Assembly (NCBI GenBank): GCA_016281015.1
Contig: JAEEHS010000040.1
Span: 1-44,880 of the forward strand
DNA: 44,880 nt
Origin: Bacteroidales bacterium
Lineage (GTDB): Bacteria > Bacteroidota > Bacteroidia > Bacteroidales > UBA932
Direction: 5' to 3'
Part shown: positions 34,854 through 43,527 of the stretch, one piece after another
Layout: each line of letters opens with the position of its first letter
Position numbering within the stretch: position 1 is the first letter of the stretch
The notes under the pieces: generated by a model
Told to the model about the DNA's origin: nothing
Seen by the model: only the letters and a program-made list of their open reading frames with translations
The model's database searches: none
Position numbers and translations under genes: made by a program

Positions 34854-35465
34854 ATGGCCATCAAATTCCAATACAATAAAACATCGCTGACCGAAATCGG
34901 CAAACAGCTGAAAGTCCGACAGCGGGCGCTCCCGACCTTGCAGAACAAGGAAAGCGCCCTGCGCCTGGAGGTACGGAAGGCCAAAACCGACAGCGAACGT
35001 CTTATTGCCGAGCTGGAAGCCGCCCTGAAACGTTATGATTACCTCGCCGCCCTCTGGAACGAATTCGAACCGGGGCTGATCGCGATTACGGACGTGGACC
35101 TCTACACGAAGAAAGTCGCCGGCGTGAAAACGCCCGCCCTCGGAGAGATCCATTACGAAATCCGTCCGTTCAACGCATTCATCCGCCCCGCCTGGTACGC
35201 GGACGGCGTCGCCATCCTCAAGGAACTCAGCCGTCTCGGCATCGAGTCGGAAGTGTACCGGGAGAAGGCGCGCATCCTGGATTACCAGCGGAAGAAGACC
35301 ACCCAGAAGGTGAACCTGTACGAAAAAGTCCAGATTCCCGGGTACCAGGAGGCCATCCGGAAGATCAAACGCTACATGGAGGACGAGGAAAACCTCTCCA
35401 AGGCTTCCCAGAAAATCGTCAAGAGCCGCCACGCGGCAGAGGAGCAGGAGGCCTCGGCAGTATGA
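34854..35465 (+). CDS. ntpD: V-type ATPase subunit D (central shaft)
   Basis: The 203-residue protein is two long helices around a small central region: KFQYNKTSLTEIGKQLKVRQ at the N-terminus and EKVQIPGYQEAIRKIKRYM plus LSKASQKIVKSRHAAEEQE at the C-terminus. This is the antiparallel coiled-coil rotor shaft architecture of subunit D. It transmits rotation between the head and the membrane ring. It overlaps the subunit I gene by 4 bp. No subunit F gene is seen in the operon. Confidence 0.92.
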   Translation: MAIKFQYNKTSLTEIGKQLKVRQRALPTLQNKESALRLEVRKAKTDSERLIAELEAALKRYDYLAALWNEFEPGLIAITDVDLYTKKVAGVKTPALGEIHYEIRPFNAFIRPAWYADGVAILKELSRLGIESEVYREKARILDYQRKKTTQKVNLYEKVQIPGYQEAIRKIKRYMEDEENLSKASQKIVKSRHAAEEQEASAV

Positions 35466-37252
35466 TCACTCCCATGACACGTTACTCCTTCATCCTCGTC
35501 AACGGCGAGCAGGAAGGATTCCTCTCCTCCCTCCAGCAGCTGGGGCTCGTGGACATTACCCGGAGCATCAAGCCCGTAGACGAGGGTTCTGCCCTGCTGA
35601 TGGGACGTGCCGAAAAGCTTCAGGGCCTCATCCAGCGGCTGGAAGCGCTGGAACTTCCCGCCGAGGGACAGTCCTTGGCTGTGGAAGGCCCCCTTCCGGA
35701 GGCTGCCCAGACCCTGTTGGAGCGGCATGAAGGCCTTCAGGAGGCCGTGAAAGCCGCCGACAAGGACATCGCCGCGCGTCGCAGCTGGGGCTCCTTCAGC
35801 ATGGAAAGGCTGCGCGAACTGGAGCAGCTGGGCTGCAAGGTCCATTTCCACGTCAGTTCCTCGAAGGCCTTCCAGAGAGAGTGGGCCGACCAGGCCGCGC
35901 TCTCGGTCATCAGCGAAGAGGGCGGAGTGGTCCGCTATGTCGTAGTGGGCGAAGATCCGCTTCCCGACGAGGTAAGCGCCCCGGAGAACGACGTCCGCGA
36001 AGCCGAAGCACGCAAAACGGAACTTCTCCAGGAGGATGCCCTCGTGCTGGCGCAACTTCGTTCCATCAAGGAGCGGCTTCCCCTTCTGAAGGAAGAAAAA
36101 GCCGCGGCCCTCTCTGAACTGGACCTCGCCCTCGCCGGCGCGGCAGCCTCTCCTGCGGCTGAGAACACCATCGTCACCCTCGAGGGCTACTGCCCGACGG
36201 AAAGCGAGGAGGCCGTGAGCGCCTTCCTCGACAAGACGGATGTCTTCTACCTCAAGGAAGAAGCCCATGCGGAGCAGAATCCCCCGATTTCCCTTCGCAA
36301 CAACCGCTTTGTCCGGATGTTCGAGGTCCTGACCGACATGTATGGCCGTCCGGCCTATGACGGTTTCGACCCGACCCCTTTCCTGTCCATCTTCTTCCTG
36401 CTTTTCTTCGCGATGTGCATGGGCGATGCCGGTTACGGCCTTGTCCTGATCCTCATCGGGCTCGGCCTGAAGAAAGTGGACAGTTTCAAGGGGCTGGCAC
36501 CGCTTGTGACCACCCTCGGCATCGGAACCTTTGTCATCGGCTTCTGGTTCCATACCTTCTTCTCGGTGGACATTTCGAAGTGGGCCGTCTTTGAAGGGAT
36601 GCAGGGCCTGTTCCTGCCGGAGCACCTGTTCGGCCTCGAATACGACGCGGCCATGGTCCTGTCGCTGATCGTGGGTGTCGTCCATATCTGCCTCGCCCTC
36701 ATCGTAAAGACGGTCATCGCCACCAAGAACAACGGTTTTGTCGGAAGCCTCGGCACCTGGGGATGGACCCTGCTGATTGTCGGCGGGGTGATCGTTGCGG
36801 CCGCTTCGCTCGCGGGCGTGATGGATGCGGGGCTCACCCGGGTCGTGGTGATTGCCCTCGGGATTGTCTCCGCCCTCGGGATTTTCCTTTTCAACGACAT
36901 CCGTCGCAATCCCCTCCTCAACATCGGATCCGGGCTCTGGGACACCTACAACACCGCCACCGGCCTTTTGGGTGACGTACTGAGCTATCTGCGTCTGTAT
37001 GCCCTCGGACTCGCGGGCGCAATGCTCGGCTACGCCTTCAACGACCTCGGCAAGATGATTCTCGGAGACGGCGGCATCACGCAGTGGATCGGTTTCATCG
37101 CGGTGGTCGTCATCGGCCATGCCCTGAACATCGCCATGTGCGCCCTCGGCGCCTTTGTCCATCCGCTCCGCCTGAACTTCCTCGAATTCTTCAAAAACGC
37201 CGGATACGAGGGAGCGGGACGCCCTTTCAACCCTTTACAGAAACAACAATAA
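35462..37252 (+). CDS. ntpI: V-type ATPase subunit I (membrane stator)
   Basis: The 596-residue protein has a soluble coiled-coil half (about 1-290) and a membrane half with seven or eight helices (from about residue 300). FDPTPFLSIFFLLFFAMCMG begins the membrane part. The stretch YNTATGLLGDVLSYLRLYAL contains the conserved arginine (YLRLYAL) that faces the rotor ring and forms the ion half-channels. The start may be M1 or M5 (35474). The C-terminus HPLRLNFLEFFKNAGYEGAG is typical of the family. Confidence 0.96.
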   Translation: MITPMTRYSFILVNGEQEGFLSSLQQLGLVDITRSIKPVDEGSALLMGRAEKLQGLIQRLEALELPAEGQSLAVEGPLPEAAQTLLERHEGLQEAVKAADKDIAARRSWGSFSMERLRELEQLGCKVHFHVSSSKAFQREWADQAALSVISEEGGVVRYVVVGEDPLPDEVSAPENDVREAEARKTELLQEDALVLAQLRSIKERLPLLKEEKAAALSELDLALAGAAASPAAENTIVTLEGYCPTESEEAVSAFLDKTDVFYLKEEAHAEQNPPISLRNNRFVRMFEVLTDMYGRPAYDGFDPTPFLSIFFLLFFAMCMGDAGYGLVLILIGLGLKKVDSFKGLAPLVTTLGIGTFVIGFWFHTFFSVDISKWAVFEGMQGLFLPEHLFGLEYDAAMVLSLIVGVVHICLALIVKTVIATKNNGFVGSLGTWGWTLLIVGGVIVAAASLAGVMDAGLTRVVVIALGIVSALGIFLFNDIRRNPLLNIGSGLWDTYNTATGLLGDVLSYLRLYALGLAGAMLGYAFNDLGKMILGDGGITQWIGFIAVVVIGHALNIAMCALGAFVHPLRLNFLEFFKNAGYEGAGRPFNPLQKQQ

Positions 37253-37693
<441 letters not shown>

Positions 37694-37695
37694 GA

Positions 37696-38919
37696 TTAAT
37701 CCCTGCGGAAAAGATCGCGGGTATAGACTTTTCCGGCGACATCATCCAAGACCGCATCATAGCGGTTGGCGATGATGGCGTCGGAAATGTTTTTGAAGCG
37801 TTCCAGATCCCCGATGACCTCGGAACCGAAGAAGGTGGAACCGTCCGGCAGGGAGGGTTCATAGATCACGACCTGGGCGCCCTTGGCTTTGATCCGCTTC
37901 ATAATGCCCTGGATGGCGCTCTGGCGGAAATTGTCGCTGTTCGCCTTCATCGTGAGGCGGAATACACCGATCGTCACGCTCTTTTCCTTGGCCGTGTCAT
38001 AAGCGCTGGAAGCCGTATAATAGCCGGCCTTCTCAAGCACCCGGTCGGCAATGAAATCCTTCCGGGTCCGGTTGGACTCCACAATCGCCTGGATCAGGTT
38101 CTCCGGAACATCATTGTAGTTGGCCAGGAGCTGCTTCGTATCCTTCGGAAGGCAGTAGCCGCCGTAGCCGAAGGAAGGATTGTTGTAATCGGCGCCGATG
38201 CGCGGGTCCAGACAGACGCCTTCGATAATCTGGCGCGTGGAGAGCCCCTTCATCTCGGCATAGGTGTCGAGCTCGTTGAAGTAACTGACCCGGAGGGCCA
38301 GATACGTATTGGCAAAGAGTTTGACCGCCTCGGCTTCCGTCGAACCCATCACGAGCACCGGGACATCTTCGCGGAGCGAACCCTCCCGGATCAGGCCGGC
38401 AAAAGTGCGGGCTTCCTCCCGCAGGTCTTCATCCGAACCGACGATGATGCGGGAAGGATAGAGGTTGTCGTAGAGGGCCTTGGATTCGCGCAGGAACTCC
38501 GGTGCAAAGAGAATCTTCGCCCCCGGGAAACGGGAGCGGACCGAGCGGGTATATCCGACCGGAATGGTCGACTTGATGACCATGACCGCCCCGGGATTCA
38601 CTTCCAGCACCAGGCGGATGACCTCCTCCACATGGGACGTATCGAAGAAATTCTTCTGGGAATCATAGTTAGTCGGCGCGGCGATCACCACATACTCCGC
38701 TTCCCGGTAAGCCGCAGCGCCGTCCAGGGTCGCCTTCAGGGACAAGTCTTTCTCCCTGAGATACTTCTCGATAAATTCATCCTGGATCGGAGAGATCCGG
38801 AGGTTGATTTTTTCCACTTTTTCAGGGATCACGTCAACCGCGATGACGTCGTGACGCTGCGACAGGAGCGTCGCGATGGAAAGACCGACATAGCCGGTAC
38901 CGGCAACGGCAATTTTCAT
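37696..38919 (-). CDS. ugd: UDP-glucose 6-dehydrogenase (short bacterial type)
   Basis: The 407-residue enzyme has the Rossmann motif [17 protein letters not shown], the central helix block [25 protein letters not shown], and the catalytic cysteine at residue 256 in [14 protein letters not shown]. The length and the [20 protein letters not shown] segment match the short Klebsiella/Streptococcus-type UDP-glucose dehydrogenases. It oxidizes UDP-glucose to UDP-glucuronate with two NAD+. It overlaps the UDP-glucuronate epimerase gene by 4 bp, so the two consecutive steps are coupled. Confidence 0.95.
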   Translation of the reverse strand: MKIAVAGTGYVGLSIATLLSQRHDVIAVDVIPEKVEKINLRISPIQDEFIEKYLREKDLSLKATLDGAAAYREAEYVVIAAPTNYDSQKNFFDTSHVEEVIRLVLEVNPGAVMVIKSTIPVGYTRSVRSRFPGAKILFAPEFLRESKALYDNLYPSRIIVGSDEDLREEARTFAGLIREGSLREDVPVLVMGSTEAEAVKLFANTYLALRVSYFNELDTYAEMKGLSTRQIIEGVCLDPRIGADYNNPSFGYGGYCLPKDTKQLLANYNDVPENLIQAIVESNRTRKDFIADRVLEKAGYYTASSAYDTAKEKSVTIGVFRLTMKANSDNFRQSAIQGIMKRIKAKGAQVVIYEPSLPDGSTFFGSEVIGDLERFKNISDAIIANRYDAVLDDVAGKVYTRDLFRRD

Positions 38920-39929
38920 TTGAGCGGATTTTTATCGGATTTGTACCAGTCGATGAACGCGCGGATGCCCTCATGCAGGCGTACGTGCGGCTTGTAGCCG
39001 ACCTCCTGCTCCAGCAGGGTGGTGTCAGCATTGGTCTGATAGACGTCGCCCGGCTGCATGGGCAGCATCTCCATGTCGGCCTTGACCCCGAGCGCCTCCT
39101 CGATTTCGTGGATGAAGTCCATCAGTTTCACAGGATGCGAGCAGCCGATGTTGTAGACCCGGTAACGGAGTCCGTTCCCGTCGGGAGCGGGTTCCTGGTC
39201 CACGGCGCCGATGGTCCCTTCCACGATATCGTCGATAAAGGTGAAGTCCCGGATCATGTCGCCGCCGTTGAACACCTTGATCCGCTCCCCTTTCGAGATG
39301 GCCGAAGCGAAGAGCATCGGCGCCATGTCAGGACGGCCCCACGGGCCGTAGACCGTGAAGAAACGGAGGCCGGTCATCGAGATGCCGTAGAGTTTGCAGT
39401 AGGCATGGGCCATCAGTTCGTTGGACTTCTTGGTCGCCGCATAGAGGCTGACAGGGTTGTCCACCTTGTCCGCCTCGCTGTAGGGCACCTTCGCATTGAG
39501 GCCGTAGACCGAACTGGAGGAGGCATAGACCAGATGCCGCACGCCATAGTTCCGGCAGGCTTCCAGGATGTTCAGAAAGCCGGTTAGGTTCGACTGCAGG
39601 TAGACATAGGGATTCGTAATCGAATAGCGCACACCGGCCTGGGCGGCCAGGTTCACGACCTTGTCGAATTTTTCATTCGCGAAGAGGATGTCGAGGGACA
39701 CCTTGTCGGCGATGTCCATCTTGATGAAGCGGACAGACGGCAGCGTATCACTCGTCTCATGGACATAAGGGGCGTGGATGCCGCACTCCTCCAGGCGTCC
39801 GTACTTGAGGCGGACGTCGTAATAATCGTTCAAATTGTCGATGCCGACGACGCTGTCGCCCCGACGGCCAAGCATGTACATCAGTTTGGAGCCGATGAAT
39901 CCGGCGGCTCCGGTTACAAGTATCTTCAT
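38916..39929 (-). CDS. UDP-glucuronate 4-epimerase-like SDR enzyme
   Basis: The 337-residue extended SDR has the NAD motif [15 protein letters not shown] and the catalytic YAATKKSNE (YxxxK). The stretch [18 protein letters not shown] is typical of UDP-glucuronate 4-epimerases (GAE/CapI). [18 protein letters not shown] also matches that group. The product would be UDP-galacturonate made from the UDP-glucuronate supplied by the next gene. It overlaps both neighbours by 4 bp. A UDP-GlcNAc(A) epimerase is a less likely alternative. Confidence 0.9.
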   Translation of the reverse strand: MKILVTGAAGFIGSKLMYMLGRRGDSVVGIDNLNDYYDVRLKYGRLEECGIHAPYVHETSDTLPSVRFIKMDIADKVSLDILFANEKFDKVVNLAAQAGVRYSITNPYVYLQSNLTGFLNILEACRNYGVRHLVYASSSSVYGLNAKVPYSEADKVDNPVSLYAATKKSNELMAHAYCKLYGISMTGLRFFTVYGPWGRPDMAPMLFASAISKGERIKVFNGGDMIRDFTFIDDIVEGTIGAVDQEPAPDGNGLRYRVYNIGCSHPVKLMDFIHEIEEALGVKADMEMLPMQPGDVYQTNADTTLLEQEVGYKPHVRLHEGIRAFIDWYKSDKNPLK

Positions 39930-40534
39930 GACTGTGTTACTTTTTCAAGGAATTGCGGCGGAATGAACGACACGGCGACGGCCACGAAGCCTTCGATGGC
40001 CACCAGCAGCCTCCGGTCCTTCTTGATGCGTTTGATGTAACCTTCCGCCCCTTTGAGCGGCCCTTCCGTGACCCGGACCCGGTCTCCCTGCCGATAGCGC
40101 GTGATGTCGTCGTCCGAGAAAAACTGGAGACCGTCGGCGCCGGAGGAGGCGACCATCCGGAACATCCCCATCTGGCGGTCCGGGATGACCTCCGGCTGCT
40201 TCCAGTCCGGGGTCATGTAGATGAAGCCGCGGCCTTCGATCTCGAAGCGGATTTTCGGAATGTCCTCCGCAGGCGCATGGACAAAAATCAGGGAGTTCAC
40301 CACCGGCTTGCGACGGAAGATGGCCGGTCCGGCCTGGACAAAACGGCTCTGGGAGCGCGTGGAGTCCGGTGTTGCGAGGCGGCGGGCGGCCCTCAGGTGA
40401 TCCTCCCCCGTCAGGCGGACCAGTTCCACCGGGAAATAGGTTTCATACCCCATGCCCTGCAACAAGTCTTCGAAATCGAAGACCTTGTTGTAGAAGACTT
40501 TCAAGGCATACCAGAAAAGTTGCGTTTCTTCCAT
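39926..40534 (-). CDS. UpxY-family transcription antiterminator (NusG paralogue)
   Basis: The start is the ATG at 40534 (MEETQLFWYALKVFYNKVF), which matches the NGN-domain opening of UpxY proteins; the longer open frame upstream crosses the divergent promoter. The 202-residue protein has the NGN domain (YETYFPVELVRL, PVVNSLIFVHA) and a C-terminal KOW motif (YRQGDRVRVTEGPLKGAEGY). UpxY proteins prevent early termination in Bacteroides capsule operons. Here it directly precedes two UDP-uronic acid genes with a 4-bp overlap, and no glycosyltransferase genes follow. Confidence 0.88.
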   Translation of the reverse strand: MEETQLFWYALKVFYNKVFDFEDLLQGMGYETYFPVELVRLTGEDHLRAARRLATPDSTRSQSRFVQAGPAIFRRKPVVNSLIFVHAPAEDIPKIRFEIEGRGFIYMTPDWKQPEVIPDRQMGMFRMVASSGADGLQFFSDDDITRYRQGDRVRVTEGPLKGAEGYIKRIKKDRRLLVAIEGFVAVAVSFIPPQFLEKVTQS

Positions 40535-40554
40535 CGGGCAGTTGAAGCAATGGA

Positions 40555-40562
40555 CAAAGATA
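40555..40562 (-). promoter_or_regulatory. -7 element for the UpxY operon
   Basis: TATCTTTG on the minus strand, 20 bp upstream of the UpxY ATG. No good -33 element is visible. The leader would be only about 15 nt, leaving little room for an antitermination leader. Confidence 0.55.
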
Positions 40563-40597
40563 CGAATAATATGGAGAAAAAGAAAACCGGCCTTTCC

Positions 40598-40628
40598 TTG
40601 CAAGGTTCTCAGAAAAAGCGTATCTTTG
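40598..40628 (+). promoter_or_regulatory. Promoter of the histidine phosphatase gene, nearly leaderless
   Basis: TTG (40598-40600), a 20-bp spacer and TATCTTTG (40621-40628) fit the Bacteroidetes promoter. The ATG is at 40635, only 6 bp after the -7 element, so the mRNA should begin at or within a few bases of the start codon. Confidence 0.7.
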
Positions 40629-40634
40629 GAAGAT

Positions 40635-41903
40635 ATGAAAAGAATCCTGTCTTTCCTGCTCTTCTGCGTAGCCCTGACTTCCGCAGCGCAGTCCACCCCG
40701 GACGAAGCCCTGTACCGCGCCATCCGGGAAGTTCCCCAGCGCGCCGGCATCAACCTCCGCTCCTACGAATTCAACCCCCTCTATGACACACCGGCTCCGG
40801 CAGGATACCAGCCTTTCTATATCAGCCACTATGGACGCCATGGCTCCCGTTCCAACTCGGACGGGCACAATTACCTCCGCCTTATCAAGCAGTTGGAAGC
40901 TGCCAGAAAGGACGGGGCCCTGACCGCGGACGGCGAGCACCTGCTGGAGGTGACCCGATGCGTCAACGAGGCCAACCAGGGCATGTCCGGACGCCTGACC
41001 CCCCGCGGACGGGAAGAGCACCGGCGGCTCGCGGAAAGAATGTACCGGCGCTATAGCGCTGTCTTCCGCAAGGGCAGCCGGCGGATTTTTGCCGCCTCCT
41101 CGATCGTTCCCCGCTGCCTGGTCAGCATGAATGCCTTCACCATGGAACTGAAAGCCCTGCAGCGGAATTTGGACATTGACATCGATACCGGCGAACGCTT
41201 CATGGAATATATCAGCAAATCCGGGTCTTCCGAGCTCCGCAATAAGGTCCGTGCCATCAACGATTCCATCGAAAAGGCCTATGTCCCGGATACGCTCTAC
41301 GTCCTGTCCCGGCTATTCAAAGATCCCGCCGCGGCCCGCCGATATGTTCCTTCTGCCATCAAGCTCACCCGCGACGTATTCAATACCGCCAAATCCACCG
41401 ATGCCTTCGACATCGAAGAGAACCTCTTCCGCTATCTCAACGAGCGGGATGTCTGGCACTGGGCATCCCAGGCGTCCCTGAACATCTATCTGTGCCAGGC
41501 CAACTCCGAAGCCTACGGGGCGGAGCGGATGAAGCGCGCGTCCGACCTTGCCGGGGATATCGTCCGCCGGGCGGATGAAGTCATCGCAGGAGCGCCCCGC
41601 TCGGCAGACCTCCGCTTCGGCCACGACTTCCCCTTTATCGGGCTGGTCTCATACCTGGGCCTGGAAGGCGTTTCACGGCGCCTTTCCGCCGATGTGGCCC
41701 GCGGAGAATGGGACGGCTCCCGCTATACGCCCTTCGCTGCCAACCTGCAGATGGTTTTCTACCGGAACCGGAAGAAGGAGGTCCTCGTAAAATTCCTGAT
41801 GAACGAAAAAGAGACCCTGATTCCGGAACTGCCGGCCGTCAAGGGCCCCTATTACCGCTGGGACGACGTGAAAGCGCTGATCGCGTCCCGCCCGAAAGAA
41901 TAA
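40635..41903 (+). CDS. MINPP-like histidine acid phosphatase, secreted
   Basis: The ATG at 40635 gives a clean signal peptide (MKRILSFLLFCVALTSAAQS); the longer open frame from 40542 begins upstream of the promoter. The 422-residue protein has the histidine phosphatase motif HYGRHGSRS, with the phospho-accepting histidine at residue 69, and the C-terminal proton donor in FGHDF (His 330, Asp 331). Clade-2 histidine phosphatases of this kind include multiple inositol-polyphosphate phosphatases and phytases of gut Bacteroides. It probably releases phosphate from phytate or other phosphoesters in the periplasm or outside the cell; substrate is inferred. Confidence 0.9.
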   Translation: MKRILSFLLFCVALTSAAQSTPDEALYRAIREVPQRAGINLRSYEFNPLYDTPAPAGYQPFYISHYGRHGSRSNSDGHNYLRLIKQLEAARKDGALTADGEHLLEVTRCVNEANQGMSGRLTPRGREEHRRLAERMYRRYSAVFRKGSRRIFAASSIVPRCLVSMNAFTMELKALQRNLDIDIDTGERFMEYISKSGSSELRNKVRAINDSIEKAYVPDTLYVLSRLFKDPAAARRYVPSAIKLTRDVFNTAKSTDAFDIEENLFRYLNERDVWHWASQASLNIYLCQANSEAYGAERMKRASDLAGDIVRRADEVIAGAPRSADLRFGHDFPFIGLVSYLGLEGVSRRLSADVARGEWDGSRYTPFAANLQMVFYRNRKKEVLVKFLMNEKETLIPELPAVKGPYYRWDDVKALIASRPKE

Positions 41904-41920
41904 TATAAACAATTGATACC

Positions 41921-43258
41921 ATGGTCAAAGTAGATGTAAAAAACAGCAAGAGCTTCACCGATGAAGCCCTGTTCGACAAGTACTTGAATAAAGCCCTCGA
42001 GGCCTTTGATGTCCTGGATGCCGAGAACGGCGCCGGCAATGATTTCCTGGGATGGAAACATCTTCCGTCTCAGACGCCTTCCCGCATGATCGCCGACTGT
42101 GAGGCCATCCGGGATGCCTGGAAGTCCAAGGGGGTGGACCTTGTCGTCTGCATCGGCATCGGCGGCAGCTACCTCGGCGCCAAATGCGTCATCGAGGCGC
42201 TGAGCCACAATTTCGCCCGGGAGCTGCGCCGCAAGGACGCCGCCGAGGTCGTCTTTGCCGGAAACAACCTCTCCGAGGAGTATCTGGCCGAGCTGATGGA
42301 CCTCGCCGAAGAGCGGAATGTCGCCTGCATCGTCATCTCCAAGTCCGGCACGACCACCGAACCGGCCGTCGCCTTCCGGATCGTCAAGCAGTTCCTCGAG
42401 AGCCATTACGGCAAACAGGAAGCCGCCGAGCGCATTGTCGCGATCACCGATGCCCACAAGGGCGCCCTCAAGACCCTGTCAGACCAGGAGGGATACAAGA
42501 GTTTCGTGGTCCCGGACAATGTCGGCGGCCGCTTCAGCGTCCTGACCCCGGTGGGGCTGCTGCCCATCGCCGTCGCCGGTTTCCCGATTGACGAGCTGAT
42601 CGACGGGGCCAAGAAAGCCGAACGGGCGCTCGAGGTCAAGAGCAAGGACAACCCCGCCGTTGTCTACGCCGCCATGCGGAACCTTCTGTTCCAGGAATGC
42701 GGCAAGAGCACGGAAATCCTGGTCAACTACAATCCCAAACTCACCTATGTTGCCGAATGGTGGAAACAGCTCTTCGGCGAGTCGGAAGGCAAGGACGGCA
42801 AGGGCATCTTCCCTGCCAGCGTCAACAACACCGCCGACCTCCACTCCATGGGCCAGTTCATCCAGGAAGGCTCCCGGATCATGTTCGAGACCGTCCTCCA
42901 TGTCGACAACGCCCGCCGCAGCATCGTCATCGAATCCGACCCGCAGAATCTGGACCAGCTGAACTTCCTGGCCGGAAAGCATGTCGAGCACTGCAACCAT
43001 ATGGCTGAACTGGGTACGCGCCTCGCCCATGTGGACGGCGGCGTCCCCCAGATCGAAGTGTCCATCGAGACCCTGGACGCCAAGCGTCTGGGCGAGCTGC
43101 TGTACTTCTTCGAATTCGCCTGCGGTGTGAGCGCCTACACCCTGGGAGTCAATCCCTTCAACCAGCCCGGTGTCGAGGCCTACAAGAAAAACATGTTCGC
43201 CCTGCTGGAGAAACCGGGGTATGAAGAGGCGACGAAGGCCATTCAGTCCAGACTGTAA
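41921..43258 (+). CDS. pgi: Glucose-6-phosphate isomerase
   Basis: The 445-residue protein is the short PGI form common in Firmicutes and Bacteroidetes. It has two SIS folds: GIGGSYLGAKCVIEAL, then VISKSGTTTEPAVAF binding the phosphate, VVPDNVGGRFSVLTPVGLLP, and QEGSRIMFETVLHVD with the catalytic glutamate. It interconverts glucose 6-phosphate and fructose 6-phosphate in the cytoplasm. The gene starts 17 bp after the histidine phosphatase stop and may be cotranscribed with it. Confidence 0.97.
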   Translation: MVKVDVKNSKSFTDEALFDKYLNKALEAFDVLDAENGAGNDFLGWKHLPSQTPSRMIADCEAIRDAWKSKGVDLVVCIGIGGSYLGAKCVIEALSHNFARELRRKDAAEVVFAGNNLSEEYLAELMDLAEERNVACIVISKSGTTTEPAVAFRIVKQFLESHYGKQEAAERIVAITDAHKGALKTLSDQEGYKSFVVPDNVGGRFSVLTPVGLLPIAVAGFPIDELIDGAKKAERALEVKSKDNPAVVYAAMRNLLFQECGKSTEILVNYNPKLTYVAEWWKQLFGESEGKDGKGIFPASVNNTADLHSMGQFIQEGSRIMFETVLHVDNARRSIVIESDPQNLDQLNFLAGKHVEHCNHMAELGTRLAHVDGGVPQIEVSIETLDAKRLGELLYFFEFACGVSAYTLGVNPFNQPGVEAYKKNMFALLEKPGYEEATKAIQSRL

Positions 43259-43267
43259 AATTTTTCT

Positions 43268-43307
43268 GCAAAGGTATTGCAATTCCAAAAAAATTGCGTA
43301 CCTTTGC
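43268..43307. repeat. Near-perfect inverted repeat containing a mirrored -7 element
   Basis: GCAAAGGTATTGCAATT (43268-43284) pairs with AATTGCGTACCTTTGC (43292-43307) with a single one-base bulge and mismatch, around a 7-base loop. The right arm holds the TACCTTTG -7 element of the tRNA promoter, and the left arm holds the same octamer on the minus strand. It begins 9 bp after the pgi stop, so it could also fold in pgi mRNA. Confidence 0.75.
43277..43306 (+). promoter_or_regulatory. Promoter of tRNA-Asp
   Basis: TTG (43277-43279), a 19-bp spacer and TACCTTTG (43299-43306) match the -33/-7 consensus. The start would be near 43312, about 23 nt before the mature tRNA 5' end. Confidence 0.75.
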
Positions 43308-43334
43308 AATCCCGAACGACAAAAAACGGGAACT

Positions 43335-43409
43335 GGTGCGGTAGTTCAGTTTGGTTAGAATACCGGCCTGTCACGCCGGGGGTCGCGAGTTCGAGCCTCG
43401 TCCGCACCG
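43335..43409 (+). tRNA. tRNA-Asp (anticodon GTC)
   Basis: A 75-nt cloverleaf: acceptor GGTGCGG pairs with CCGCACC, the anticodon stem CCGGC/GCCGG encloses CTGTCAC with anticodon GTC, and the T arm has GCGAG-TTCGAGC-CTCGT. The discriminator base is G, an aspartate identity element. The 3' CCA is not encoded. It has its own promoter and terminator. Confidence 0.97.
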
Positions 43410-43410
43410 C

Positions 43411-43454
43411 AAAGCCTCTTAAGTCCTGCTAATCAGCAACTTAGGAGGCTTTTT
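43411..43454 (+). terminator. Rho-independent terminator of tRNA-Asp
   Basis: AAAGCCTCTTAAGT (43411-43424) pairs with ACTTAGGAGGCTTT (43439-43452) with one mismatch, and the stem runs into TTTTT (43450-43454). The 14-base loop contains a further TGCT/AGCA pairing. It begins 1 bp after the tRNA. Confidence 0.88.
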
Positions 43455-43527
43455 GTATGCTTTAGGGCTCATTTTCGGGGCCAAAAACACCCAAAAAACA
43501 GCTCCTTTGAGTGTAAAAAAGTGTTAA

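Noticed and set aside
33510..35432. Minus-strand open frame of 640 codons opposite subunits B and D
   Set aside because: Same composition artefact; no recognisable domain, start signal or promoter.
35372..37162. Minus-strand open frame of 596 codons opposite subunit I
   Set aside because: Highly charged low-information product, fully antisense to a conserved membrane protein gene.
43455..43527. Integrase remnant or att site between the tRNA terminator and the receptor fragment
   Set aside because: Both strands were read by eye; no integrase-like frame and no repeat of the tRNA 3' end were found.
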